The translations under genes were made by a program, and so were the position numbers. This document shows, piece after piece, positions 12,962-23,516 of a DNA stretch of 64,000 bases. Origin of the DNA: Bolinopsis microptera. Its lineage: Eukaryota; Ctenophora; Tentaculata; Lobata; Bolinopsidae. The DNA lies in the NCBI RefSeq assembly GCF_026151205.1, contig NC_087076.1, positions 15,113,675-15,177,674 on the forward strand, given 5' to 3'. The notes under the pieces were generated by a model. The model saw nothing but the letters and a program-made list of their open reading frames with translations. It was not told the origin of the DNA and ran no database searches. The stretch's first letter is position 1. Each line of letters starts with the position of its first letter.

Positions 12962-14599
12962 ATGGCTCCAAAAGTTCAAGTTCCAATGGATTTTGGGGTG
13001 AAGTACCTCGGATCTCCGTCCCACAGTAACCTAAAGTTTCGTCTTCAAGACGGCGAAGAGATTCCTGCTAACTCTGTTATTATATCCTACAACAGTCCTG
13101 TTATAGACTCTCTTACCACGGACCTGCTTCAAACTTCAATTGATGTTGATGACTTTGGTAAAGAGGTTGTGCAGGATTTTGTGACTTCTTGTTATTCGGG
13201 GGAACTTAAGAATATTTCAAAGGGCACTTTACGGGAAATGAACAAGATGTCCAACGTATTTGAGGTATCCTGGATAGCTGATAAATGTGTTACATTCTTC
13301 AGGACACTTGTTGATAAACTTGATGCTGAAAAGTATGAAGACCAACTGTACGTTTTCGAGGAGGCTATGTATATGCTCTTGACTATCAAAAAGAAGCATT
13401 TCATGGAGTTGGTTGTTGAGAAGTTCTCGACTGAGATAGCAAAATGTGATCGGTTTTTCGTCCCCCAATATTTGAGCGACTTCACTTCTCGAAGTCCAAA
13501 ACAACTGAGTGTTATCATTGAGATGATCCAAAAACAGAAACATGTCTTGATGGGAGTTCTTATCGACAATTTTGAACGCAACCCATCTAATATCGATGCC
13601 AATAGTAGATTCTTGCTGACAAATGTTAGCTATTCTGTTTGTAGTAAGACACACAAACCATTGTACCTGAAATTACTTGACAGTTTAGCTGCCATTGGTT
13701 CACCATCAAAGGAAGACTACATGTTGATGGTGGAATTATTTCGACGTTCTGAGCTGACACGATCTGCGCTAGAAATTCAAGATTTTTGTAAAGTTCCTAA
13801 TCTCTTCCTTGGATTTAAACCAATTAAAGATCACAAAAACTTTACAGAGTTACTTGACTTTTTACTTGATTCTCCAGTTGTAACAAATAGTTTAATTTTC
13901 TTCGATGCCGTATATTGTTGGTTATTCGAATATCGAAAAGAAACTCAAACTAACGAATCATATGATGTAGATAATTTTACTGAGACACTCGCCAAAGGAA
14001 TTTCAGAAAAAGGTTGGTCTCCGCTACCTGTGAACTACATACAAAATTTCGTTAAAAAATCGTATCTCGGTGGTATGCCACAGGATTTAATGGATAATCG
14101 TCTTGACTTAACAACAATGACTGGTTATCGCTGTGTACGCTCTATTTCTGATTACACCCCTTTTGAGTTTTTTTCACAGGATCATGATGTCATATTTCAG
14201 TTTGAGTCACCAACCTCAAACGATAGATGTGACAGGATGGGAAGCTGTGGCTTCATACTGCATATATCATCACTGAAAGATGATCCAGGAGAAAATTCAT
14301 TTAATATTCAACTTATCGTCAATCCAGAGTTGTATCCGTATGACTTGCACTTCCATGGAGAATTTGTTTCTGCTGCGAATATGCACTTTTCTCTCAATAT
14401 TGATGAGGATGGCGGTTATCCGGTTACCTGGAGCAAAAAACCTTCTCGAGAAAGTACCAACAATTATTTTATATGGGATGCAGTTCGGTTTTACAGCAAA
14501 AGTCCAGGCCGTCACCCTGTAAACGATAATCATACATGGTTTTATCACAAAGGGGATGAAGTTAAAATAAGACCAGTTGTATATTACAGGATGAACTAA
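12962..14599 (+). CDS. BTB-domain protein, copy 1
   Basis: A single-exon 545-residue protein. The N-terminus (about residues 20-125) is a BTB/POZ domain: SNLKFRLQDGEEIPANSVI, then VQDFVTSCYSGEL and an alpha-helical region with a BACK-like linker after it. BTB proteins dimerise and often act as CUL3 ubiquitin-ligase adaptors; that role is an inference. The C-terminal 165 residues form a separate conserved module seen in all three copies, containing SDYTPFEFF, GSCGFIL, NPELYPYDLHFHGEFVSAA and the terminal IRPVVYY. I do not recognise that module; it may be a beta-sandwich comparable to TLDc or MATH domains. No lesion is visible. The ATG is fixed by identity with the other copies. Confidence 0.85.
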   Translation: MAPKVQVPMDFGVKYLGSPSHSNLKFRLQDGEEIPANSVIISYNSPVIDSLTTDLLQTSIDVDDFGKEVVQDFVTSCYSGELKNISKGTLREMNKMSNVFEVSWIADKCVTFFRTLVDKLDAEKYEDQLYVFEEAMYMLLTIKKKHFMELVVEKFSTEIAKCDRFFVPQYLSDFTSRSPKQLSVIIEMIQKQKHVLMGVLIDNFERNPSNIDANSRFLLTNVSYSVCSKTHKPLYLKLLDSLAAIGSPSKEDYMLMVELFRRSELTRSALEIQDFCKVPNLFLGFKPIKDHKNFTELLDFLLDSPVVTNSLIFFDAVYCWLFEYRKETQTNESYDVDNFTETLAKGISEKGWSPLPVNYIQNFVKKSYLGGMPQDLMDNRLDLTTMTGYRCVRSISDYTPFEFFSQDHDVIFQFESPTSNDRCDRMGSCGFILHISSLKDDPGENSFNIQLIVNPELYPYDLHFHGEFVSAANMHFSLNIDEDGGYPVTWSKKPSRESTNNYFIWDAVRFYSKSPGRHPVNDNHTWFYHKGDEVKIRPVVYYRMN

Positions 14600-14649
14600 A
14601 GTTAAGTTTGATTTACCGATAAAGCTTTTGAAATTGTGAGGAACCTAGT

Positions 14650-14950
14650 ACTGTAAAACCTCGATTAACTGTATCCTAATTTACCTTACCTCTTCCTTTT
14701 CCCCAAAATTTTAATAACCCTACATTATCGATAGCCTTATCATGTGATACTTTACAAAATGGTCACTGATATCAAGTGAGCTTGTTGCGCTCGTTACTTC
14801 TATTGACCCACCTACCTAATACGTGAGTGCTTGTCTGACAAACACTATGACGAGAGAAACTGTGTAATCCCACTGACACTCAAAAATCGAAACCCCATTT
14901 GCCGTAATATTTTTTCCCAATCTGTACGTTAAATCGGGGTTTTGCTGATA
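14650..14950. mobile_element. Tigger/pogo-like MITE
   Basis: The left end GTAAAACCTCGATTAACTGT is roughly the inverse of the right end TACGTTAAATCGGGGTTTTG, giving imperfect terminal inverted repeats about 300 bases apart. The AAACC(C/T)CGATTTA core is shared with the element at 17689-17830. CAGTAAACC..GATT ends are typical of pogo/Tigger-derived MITEs. There is no coding content. Confidence 0.5.
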
Positions 14951-15756
14951 ATTTGTTAACTTCCATAGTACACCTAATTTCAGAATGTAAAAATATCGTT
15001 CATAGGATATGTATAATTGTCCGATATGTTAACAAAACTTTTGACAGAAAAGGTGTATGAAAAGTATTGTTCGTATCCTTATTGGTAACCTATTCCGTTA
15101 ACGTACTTGAAGTTAAAATAATTTTAATTTTAATTAATTAATAGTTGTAAGAATTTGTTTAACTCTAAAACATGAAAAGATACTAAATTTGTCTGTTAAT
15201 TGTTTACAACAAGAATTTCGCCGCGGTTACACCACGCACGATTAATTTTCCCTGCTTAAACCGTTAATATTTGCAACGAAAAGTTAATTTCATCGATTAA
15301 TAAAAATTAGATATTGGATTATTTTGTTGTTAAAAAGTTGCAATATTTTCATCGTAATTTGTCATTGCGCGCGTGCAGGATTTCGTGTAATCGAATATTT
15401 AGTACGCCGCGCACAAATTTTGGGCTAATTTGATTTGAACGGCATCGTTTGACAATTGAAATTCGCGTTGGATAATGCAATTAACTAACACATGCCGAGC
15501 GTCGCGCGCAGCATAACAGACGCTTCCTATACTCATAATTATAGGGGAGTGGTTTATATTGCGAAGGAGCAGACTTTTGTCATCATCGCAGGTCCATCGG
15601 GATAGCTCATATATCCAAACCCGATTACTTATTCCTTACGATCTTTTTGCCTTCGGCAAGAGCAAGGAAAAAAATTTATAATTGTTTTTAACTCTTGATT
15701 CAATAAAAACTATCTAAGACTAAACTTTCGCAATTGTCTATTGAATTTGTCATATT
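14951..15756. other. Intergenic between BTB1 and BTB2
   Basis: No gene is recognised. A CG-richer block near 15360-15520 has several CGCGCG words. A small perfect hairpin TTGCCTTCGGCAA lies near 15648-15660. I could not match the region to a known snRNA. No methyltransferase relic was found here, unlike upstream of BTB3. Confidence 0.4.
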
Positions 15757-15811
15757 TGTTCATTACGATACTTAGCTAATCTATCAATCCCAGGAAGTCG
15801 AATACAAAACC

Positions 15812-17467
15812 ATGGCTCCAAAAGTTCAAGTTCCAATGGATTTTGGGGTGAAGTACCTCGGATCTCCGTCCCACACTAACCTCAAGTTTCGTCTTCAAGA
15901 CGGTGAAGAGATTCCTGCCAACTCTGTTATTATATCCTACAACAGTCCCGTCATAAACTCACTCACCACTGATCTACTCCAAACTTCAATTGATGTTGAT
16001 GACTTTGGTAAAGAGGTTGTGCAGGATTTTGTGACATCTTGTTATTCGGGGGAACTTCAGAACATTTCAAAGGGCACTTTACGGGAAATGAACAAGATGT
16101 CCAACGTATTTGAGGTATCCTGGATAGCTGATAGGTGTGTTACATTCTTCAAAACACTTGTTGATGAACTTGATACTGAAGATTATGAAAACCAACTGTA
16201 TGTTTTCGAGGAGGCTATGTATATGCTCTTGGCTATTAAAAAGAAAAATTTTGTGGAGATGGTCGTTGAGAAGTTTTCGAGTGAAATAGCAAAATGTGAT
16301 CGGTTTTTTGTCCCCCAATATTTGAGTGACTTCTCTTCTCGAAGTCTAAAGCAACTAAGTTTTATCATCGAGATCGTTCAAAAACAGAAACACGTCTTAA
16401 TGGAAGTTCTGGTCGACAATTTGAAGCGAAACTCCAATATCGATGAAAATAGCAGATTCTTGCTAAAAAATTTGAGCTTTTCTGTTTGCAACAAGACACA
16501 TAATTCATTGTACCAGCGATTTGTAGACAGTATTGCTGCCATCGATTCGCCATCGAAGGAGGACTGGCATTTGATGGTAGAGTTGTTTCGACGATCTGAG
16601 CAGATAATATCAACGACCAAATTTCAAGATTTTGATGAAGTTCCTAATCTCTTTCTTGGATTTAAACCAATTAAAGATCACGACAACTTTACGGAGTTAC
16701 TTGACTTTTTATTTGATTCTCCACTTGTAACAAATAGTTACATTTTCTTTGATGCCGTATATTGTTGGTTATTCGAACATCGCAGAGAAGTTAAAACTCC
16801 TAACGAATCATATGATATAGATTATTTTACTGAGATATTTGCTGAGGGAATTGCAAAAAGAGGTTGGTCTCCGCTACCTGTGAACTATATTGCCAGTTCA
16901 AAGAAAAGATCTTGTCTCGGTGGTCTGCGAAAGGATTTAATGGATAATCATCCTGACTTAACGACAATGACTGGTTATCGCCATGTACGCTCAATTTCTG
17001 ATTACACTCCTTGTGAGTTTTTTTCGCGGGATCATGATATCAAATTCTTATTTGAGACCCATACTTCAAAGTATAGCTGCGACAGGATTGGAAGCTGTGG
17101 CTTCATACTGCGTGTATCATCTATGAGAGGGAGACTGGAGGATGATTTATGCAAAAATTCGTTCGAAATTAAGCTTCTTGTCAATCCTGAGTTGTATCCA
17201 TATGACTTGCATTTCCACAGTGAGTTCGTTTCTGCTGTGAATATGCATTTTACTATCAATATTGATGAAAATGGCGGTTATCCGGTTACTTGGTGTGACA
17301 AACCTTGTCGAGACGGTACTGGCAATTACTTTTGTTGGGGTGTTCATCGTTTTTGGAAAAAGGGTGCAGGCAGTTCACCAATAGACGATCCTCATAAATC
17401 GTTTGCTCTCAAAGGAGATGAAGTCAGCATAAGACCGGTTGTGTACTACAGGATAGACCAAAGGTAA
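15812..17467 (+). CDS. BTB-domain protein, copy 2
   Basis: Intact single-exon paralogue of 551 residues. The first 130 or so residues differ from copy 1 at only a few positions and the DNA is nearly identical there, while the central helical part and C-terminal module differ much more. The BTB core SNLKF is TNLKF here. The C-terminal module retains SDYTPCEFF, GSCGFIL, NPELYPYDLHFH and RPVVYY. An insertion of a few residues (RGRLEDDLCK) lies before the NPELYPYD block. The start is the ATG within CCATGGCTCC shared by all three copies. Confidence 0.85.
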   Translation: MAPKVQVPMDFGVKYLGSPSHTNLKFRLQDGEEIPANSVIISYNSPVINSLTTDLLQTSIDVDDFGKEVVQDFVTSCYSGELQNISKGTLREMNKMSNVFEVSWIADRCVTFFKTLVDELDTEDYENQLYVFEEAMYMLLAIKKKNFVEMVVEKFSSEIAKCDRFFVPQYLSDFSSRSLKQLSFIIEIVQKQKHVLMEVLVDNLKRNSNIDENSRFLLKNLSFSVCNKTHNSLYQRFVDSIAAIDSPSKEDWHLMVELFRRSEQIISTTKFQDFDEVPNLFLGFKPIKDHDNFTELLDFLFDSPLVTNSYIFFDAVYCWLFEHRREVKTPNESYDIDYFTEIFAEGIAKRGWSPLPVNYIASSKKRSCLGGLRKDLMDNHPDLTTMTGYRHVRSISDYTPCEFFSRDHDIKFLFETHTSKYSCDRIGSCGFILRVSSMRGRLEDDLCKNSFEIKLLVNPELYPYDLHFHSEFVSAVNMHFTINIDENGGYPVTWCDKPCRDGTGNYFCWGVHRFWKKGAGSSPIDDPHKSFALKGDEVSIRPVVYYRIDQR

Positions 17468-17688
17468 CTTCCATCTTCCAATGAACGATTTGGCATTTTA
17501 AGCATCTACTGATCTACATTCCCCATCTACATTCCTCGTTTATTTTAGAGAACTTCTATTTTTGAATGTAAGCAGATCAGACAGACTCCATTTAATCGGT
17601 GTTGGATATGCTACCAAAACTTTGTATGGACTTTATTTAAGTATTTAGATACGTATAAAAAATGGTCCAAAAAGTGATAACGTGATCT

Positions 17689-17830
17689 ACAGTAATACCC
17701 CGATTTACCGCAGAGTTTGGGAGAAAGGAAATGGCCGTGGTAAATCGGGGTTTGCGGTAAATTGGGGTGCGGTAAATCGGGGGGGGGGGGGGGGGTTAAA
17801 TCGGGGTGCGGTAAATTGGGGTTTTATTGT
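17689..17830. mobile_element. Short TIR element with poly-G
   Basis: Terminal inverted repeats of 24 bases: ACAGTAATACCCCGATTTAC.. (17689-17712) against the reverse complement of 17807-17830, with about three mismatches. The interior repeats GGTAAATCGGGG several times and contains an 18-base G run near 17779-17796. The preceding TA fits a TA-targeting Tigger/pogo-like MITE, but the matching TA on the right is not clear. It belongs with the element at 14650-14950. Confidence 0.6.
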
Positions 17831-17939
17831 TTTTGAACGACCTCTTAAACGAGTGGGTTTCTAAATTCACTTTCCAATATCACTATGATCGGTTAATTTT
17901 GCACAGTTGGCTCATATAAAAGTCGATTTACAAAATTTG

Positions 17940-18056
17940 TTTGCACTATCTATGAGAGCAGTGAATGTGGTCCAAGATAGTATTCAGGGTTTGTCTGTAG
18001 AGAAATTAACGATGAGAGAGGACTTAGAAAGGTTTCATTTCAGATCTTAATGGCTG
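17940..18056 (+). pseudogene. 3' relic of a SAM methyltransferase gene
   Basis: The DNA matches the 3' end of MT1 (about 12395-12512): ATTCAGGGTTTGTCTGTAGA and AGGTTTCATTTCAGATCTTA are shared, with indels between them that destroy the frame. It lies about 440 bases before BTB3, just as MT1 lies about 440 bases before BTB1. This indicates that BTB3 arose from a duplicated MT+BTB block whose methyltransferase was then mostly lost. Confidence 0.75.
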
Positions 18057-18496
18057 TAATAATAAAAATGTCACTTTATTAAGAAATAAAACACTTTCTT
18101 CACAAGTTTAAATTATTATATCATACCGTTTCGCACAGTTAAGAAAATTAACATTTCATTGACGTTTTGTGATGTGAATTTTGGTCTCATATGTAGTTTG
18201 CATACTTTTTTCTGATAAAATATTCCTGAGATGATGGTTAAACTATCTTTAAAAGTAATAAACAATATTTAATAATGTACACGTTCAATGTTCATTGGTT
18301 TATGAGTTATTTTGAACTGTGTCGACGAATATTGTGTGCAATCTGCATCCATTTTCTCATTAAAACAGTCATAAAATAAAAAATGAAGTACATTTAGATT
18401 TAGATATCACAATTTTTGGATGCATTCGTGATTCTCTTACTACAATAATGTAATATTTAGCTAATCTATCGAACCCAGGGAGTCGAAATCGGAACC

Positions 18497-20200
18497 ATGG
18501 CTCCAAAAGTTCAAGTTCCAATGGATTTTGGGGTGAAGTACCTCGGATCTCCCTCCCACAGTAACCTAAAGTTTCGTCTTCAAGACGGTGAAGAGATTCC
18601 TGCTAACTCTGTAATTATATCCTACAACAGTCCTGTTATAGACTCTCTCACCACGGACCTACTCCAAACTTCAATTGATGTTGATGACTTTGGGAAAGAG
18701 GTTGTGCAGGATTTTGTGACTTCTTGTTATTCGGGGGAACTTAAGAATATTTCAAAGGACACTTTACGGGAAATGAACAAGATGTCCAACGTGTTTGAGG
18801 TAGTCTGGATAGCTGTTAGATGTGTTACATTCTTCAAGACACTTGTTGATGAACTTGATACTGAAGATTATGAAGACCAACTGTACGTTTTCGAGGAGGC
18901 TATGTACATGCTCTTGACTTTGAAAAAGAAAAGTTTCATAGACATGGTTGTTAAGAAGTTTTCGACTGAGATAGAAAGATGTGATCGGTTTTTCGTCCAC
19001 CAATATCTGAGTGACTTCTCTACTCGAAGTGAAAAAAATCTAAGTGTTATAATTGAGATAGTCCAAAGACGTAAAAACATATTGATGGACGTTCTTATCG
19101 ACAATTCCGAGCGAAACCCATCGAATATCGATGCCAATAGCAGATTCTTGCTGAAAAATATGAGCTTTTCTACCTGCAATAATACACACAAATCTATGTA
19201 CCAGAAATTGGTTGGATGTTTATCTGCCATTGAATCACCATCAAAGGAGGACTACATGCTAATGGTTGAATTATTTCGAAGATCTGATGTAACATTATCA
19301 ACTCTTCAATATGAGAATGAAGCCTCAAGGCTTCGCAATCTTTTTCTTGGACACCGATCGATTATAGATAGTAAAAGCTTTCAGGAGCTTTTAAACTTCT
19401 TACTAAGTTCTCCTTTGGTTACAAATAGCCACATTTTCCTTGACGGTGTTTATTCTTGGTTGCTCGAATTTCAGAATAAAGATTACTCCCCTCACGAGAC
19501 ATTTCAGATTGAATCATTCACTGAACAGTTGAGGGTAGGAATGTTGAGTCGAGGGTGGCATCCCCTTTCTTCAGTCTGCTTAAATAATTATAGGGATAAC
19601 CAGGGCACATTAATGCTAATGGAGAGTTTGAAGAATGACACAACTGGTTTAACCGATGATACTGTTTATGAACGTTTATGCTCAGTGTCTGATTATAGCC
19701 CCAGTGAGTTTTTTGTGAAAGATCATGATATAATATTCAACGTCAAAGCACAATCCTCAAACTTTTGCTGCGAAAGAATTGGAAATTGTGGATTCATATT
19801 ACGTTTGACTTCATTAGAGGTAACGTCAGAAGATGAAAATAACTCTCTTTCAAATGTCCAAAATGACCAAAGCGAGAATCTTTTCAACATTAAACTTATT
19901 ATTAATCCCGAATTGTATCCGAGTGACTTACACTTCCATGGTGAGCTCGTTTCTGCTGCAAACATGCATTTTGCTATCAATGTTAATGAAACGTACGATT
20001 ATCCGGTTACCTGGTACAACAAGCCCTGTCAAGACCGTACCAAGAGTTATCTTCATTGGGGAATTCATCAGTTCTGGAAGCAAGGATCATGTATTCAGCC
20101 TAAAACAGGGCAATCTCACAAATGGGGATTTTACCTCGGGGAAGAGGCAAGAATAAGACCAGTTGTTTACTACAAGATGGACCACAATTGCCCTCTGTAA
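18497..20200 (+). CDS. BTB-domain protein, copy 3
   Basis: Intact single-exon paralogue of 567 residues. The BTB region is almost identical to copies 1 and 2. From about residue 150 onward it is the most diverged of the three, with an extra segment of roughly 15 residues (ENNSLSNVQNDQSE) before the conserved NPELYPSDLHFHGE block. The C-terminal module keeps SDYSPSEFF, GNCGFIL and IRPVVYYKMD. The role of BTB proteins as CUL3 adaptors or scaffolds is family knowledge; substrate recognition by the diverging C-terminal half is inference. Confidence 0.85.
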   Translation: MAPKVQVPMDFGVKYLGSPSHSNLKFRLQDGEEIPANSVIISYNSPVIDSLTTDLLQTSIDVDDFGKEVVQDFVTSCYSGELKNISKDTLREMNKMSNVFEVVWIAVRCVTFFKTLVDELDTEDYEDQLYVFEEAMYMLLTLKKKSFIDMVVKKFSTEIERCDRFFVHQYLSDFSTRSEKNLSVIIEIVQRRKNILMDVLIDNSERNPSNIDANSRFLLKNMSFSTCNNTHKSMYQKLVGCLSAIESPSKEDYMLMVELFRRSDVTLSTLQYENEASRLRNLFLGHRSIIDSKSFQELLNFLLSSPLVTNSHIFLDGVYSWLLEFQNKDYSPHETFQIESFTEQLRVGMLSRGWHPLSSVCLNNYRDNQGTLMLMESLKNDTTGLTDDTVYERLCSVSDYSPSEFFVKDHDIIFNVKAQSSNFCCERIGNCGFILRLTSLEVTSEDENNSLSNVQNDQSENLFNIKLIINPELYPSDLHFHGELVSAANMHFAINVNETYDYPVTWYNKPCQDRTKSYLHWGIHQFWKQGSCIQPKTGQSHKWGFYLGEEARIRPVVYYKMDHNCPL

Positions 20201-20970
20201 TTTCAGTAAAGAATGACTTTTTTAATGTATTCTCCATATATATTATTATGAAGTGTGAACCTCTTTCCTATGTTTAAAATCATTTATTTTTCATTCACCA
20301 AATTTTTTGTCTTACATAACAGTAAGAATGTAAAGATCACCTTTTTTCCTTTTTAAAATACTTTCGTTTTGAAATATGAATGTATCTGAAACTTTAATTG
20401 CTCAATGAAAGCCAAAAGCAATTCGAAAATTTGAACCCGGAGTAGGTTAACTTAAAATTAATTTAAGGTTTCATTGACATTTGATTCAAGCTAGGCGTTT
20501 CTTAGCAATTTAAAAATAATTCATTATGTTTTATGCTTTTTCTTTTCTGTAACTGAATCACCAAGAAGTTAAAGTTCTAAGCCAGTTCCACATTTCTGAG
20601 AAATGGAAATGATTACGATTGGTTTTAAACTTGACGAAGCAGCAGTGACTAGTGAAGTAAATGCGTCACTAAAATGTTCTCCCGAAATGAACTGCTAGTG
20701 GTCAAGTTTAATACCCATATTATTACTCGCTCACTATTCCTGCATTTTCAATAGTTGTAATCGGTTTATCTTCCTATTCTTACGTGGTATAAATAGATTA
20801 ATTCGTGTGTTCAAACAATGAAATTTTCGTGCCATTTGATTGATAATTAACAATGAGTATCGAGTTATCTTTGTTCTAATCCTATGCTAGGTATTTAGTA
20901 TTGGCAGAAGTTAGTTAGCCAGTTAATCACTTTATTTAAATTTACGACCATTAAGGTAGACCATGACAAT
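20201..20970. other. Intergenic before MT2
   Basis: AT-rich, with no gene or repeat I can support. Confidence 0.5.
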
Positions 20971-21993
20971 ATGACATCAACTGACGATGAAAATATACAA
21001 AAGCTCAAAGAAAGATGGGAGCAGAAAACTAGAAAAAGTGAGTCCACCAGAGCAATCATTGAATTGGTCAGTTCAATCTCTTTTGTCCTATGAAAAAGGT
21101 CCACGAACACGATCAATTAAAGTTTTAGTTTTACTCGGAAACAATATTCAACGGGCTGGGTTACTTTCTTTACTTCAAGTACATATATTATGTTTTACCG
21201 AAGTATCTATTGATATATTAAGAGAAATATTACAGGCGGATTCGATCTTCTGTTTGACGGAACAGGGTACATGACCATCGGTTACTACAAAACGGAGTCC
21301 AACACTGTGGCTGAAAGTGTCCGAAATATGACAGCTCGACTTGCTGAGATTTCTGAGATGAAGCCAGACTCTCACGTGCTAGATTTAGGGTGTGGCCGAG
21401 GTACTCCTGTGTTAGACGCTGCTGTCAGGGTCGGATGCTCGGTAGTTGGGGTAGATCTTACAGAGGGCAACATTGATATGGCCAATGAGTCTCTGAAACT
21501 ATACAAGAGTGAGAAGAAGTCTGATTTAATAGCTGAGTTCTATGCTGCTTCATACTTTAATCTCCCGGAACCTGTTCTGAATCAAATATTTACTCATGTG
21601 ATGATGCAGACCTCTTTGTTTTATAGTCACAATAGGATTGACGAACTTTTTGGGACAGTTGCCAAACTATTACGCCCTGGGGGATATTTCGTTGCCACTG
21701 ATTTCTGCAGAATTTCTGAGGTTGACGAGGTTAAGGAATTTATGACATGGAACTCCATGCCTGCTATACTATCTTTAGATGAAATGAAAGCTGCTTTCTT
21801 ACGAAACGGACTGGAGTATTGTGGCGGGGAAAACTTGGATCGTCATTGTGTGAAGTGCCATGAAACTTTACGAGAAAAAACTATTCAGTTAGGTATCGTT
21901 GAATTTGCATCCCCTGATTTCCACAGATCACGCGAAAATTTTGTGAAAAACGGCTTAGTTACATTTCAGATAATTATGGCTAAAAAACCGTAA
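20971..21993 (+). CDS. SAM methyltransferase MT2
   Basis: Two exons: 20971-21037 (67 bases, phase 1, GTGAGT donor) and 21236-21993. The N-terminus MTSTDDENIQKLKERW parallels MT1. Exon 2 starts with a G-F-D-L-L-F-D-G-T-G-Y segment, then SAM motif I DLGCGRGTPVLDAAV, the acidic strand VGVDLTEGNIDMA, and KLLRPGGYFVATDFCR. The protein is about 274 residues. The family is class I SAM methyltransferase (Methyltransf_11/25 type). The substrate is unknown; the compact form without targeting signals suggests a cytosolic small-molecule enzyme. The exon-intron structure is identical to MT1, MT3 and MT4, showing tandem duplication of a two-exon gene. Confidence 0.85.
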
Positions 21994-22174
21994 AGTAGTT
22001 TGCTCTAAAAATATAATTTAATGAATATCACTATTAAGTATTAGCTAACAAAACAAGTTTTCTATCATAATTCATAATTGGTCATTTTAATTTCAGATCT
22101 TATCAATACCTATTAGGCACTGATAGTTTCTTAATCCTGTTTCAATTCATAATAATTATACTTCACTGTAGATC

Positions 22175-23122
22175 ATGAGCTCGAATAATGAGGAACTTGT
22201 CCAAGCTACCAAAAAAAAATGGAATGAGCGATCCAAAGCAAGTAAGTAGGCAGCTTCCTTGAGCCTGTGTAGTGTGTAGTACTAATCGTGTTTTCTTGTT
22301 TTTTATCATTATATTTTCCGCTGATAGCTGCGATTTACCTGTAGTTCATATCAATTGGTCCTTTCAGGTGGAATAGACAAGTTATTTGGAGGTACCGGAT
22401 ACATAACTATTGGTTACTACAAAACAGAGACAGATTCTCTTATCCAAAGTGTTCTGAATATGACGGCTCGACTTGCTGAAATTTCTGAGATGAATTCCGA
22501 TTCCCACGTGCTGGATCTAGGATGTGGCCGTGGTCGACCTGTGTTAGATACTGCTGTTAGAACGGGTTGCTCTGTAGTCGGAGTTGATTTGGCTGAAGGT
22601 CATATCGCCATGGCAAACGAGGCTGCCGAGCTCTACAAGAAGGAAAAAAAGCCCGATCTAAAGTATGAATTCTATGCGGCTTCATATTTCGATCTACCTG
22701 AAGCTGTGACCAATCAAACGTTTACCCACGTGTTGATGCAGACCTCTATGTTTTATGCTCATCACCGAATTGATGAAATCCTGACAAACATCTCCAAAGT
22801 CCTGCGTCCAGGTGGGGTTCTGGTAACTACTGACTTTCTTAGGGTTTCTGATACGGCCGATCTCACCAAATTTAAGGAAATGAATTCCATGCCTGTGATT
22901 CTTTCCTTGGATGAAATGAAAGCTGCTTTTGTAAAGAATGGACTAGAATATTGTGGTGGGGAAGATTTGGATAAACATTGTATGAAGTGCAATGCTATGA
23001 AGGCTCAGAAGATTGTCGACGAAAACATTGAGGGTCCTACTGTTGCGTTTTTCAATATGAGAGAAGGGTCTGTTCGGGACAAAAAGGTTTCCTTTAAAAT
23101 AGTTATGGCAAATAAAATTTAA
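22175..23122 (+). CDS. SAM methyltransferase MT3
   Basis: Two exons: 22175-22241 (GTAAGT donor) and 22368-23122 (acceptor CTTTCAG). The first exon encodes MSSNNEELVQATKKKWNERS. Exon 2 has FGGTGYITIGYY, motif I DLGCGRGRPVLDTA, VGVDLAEGHIAMA and KVLRPGGVLVTTD. The protein is about 274 residues and intact; it is the best reference for the frameshift in MT1. A segment around EAVTNQTFTHV and YAHHRIDEIL is nearly identical in DNA to MT4, suggesting recent duplication or conversion between them even though the glomulin gene lies in between. Confidence 0.87.
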
Positions 23123-23516
23123 TTTTAACTATTTAGAATTCAAATACTCGTATTATATCAATATCAGTGTTAGCTAAAATTTATCTTTGTTGGTTTTATG
23201 AACTTATAGTGACCCTTTTTTAATCGTTCAGTGACGCCGAGTTGTTTATTTTAGCGTTACTTTAAAGTTTGATCTTTTTCTGTTTATATTTTGATGGTTT
23301 TTAGTATATAGTTTGACTGAATTTTATGTACAATTAACATGTAACGATTCATGGTTTATGCATAATTAGTTGATCATATATTTAAGTTTGACTCAATCAA
23401 GACAGCAGCATCATTTTGGTTTTTATTGCGACCACCGAAAACATTATTAAGTTATTACAGTGATGAATTATGAATCAAGATGAGATTTATAAGTCTAATG
23501 ATAATCACCTTTCAGC

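Noticed and set aside
15540-15660. Possible snRNA or spliced-leader RNA near BTB2
   Set aside because: It contains a small hairpin but no match to U1, U2, U4, U5, U6, U11 or U12 landmarks and no Sm-like site in the right place.
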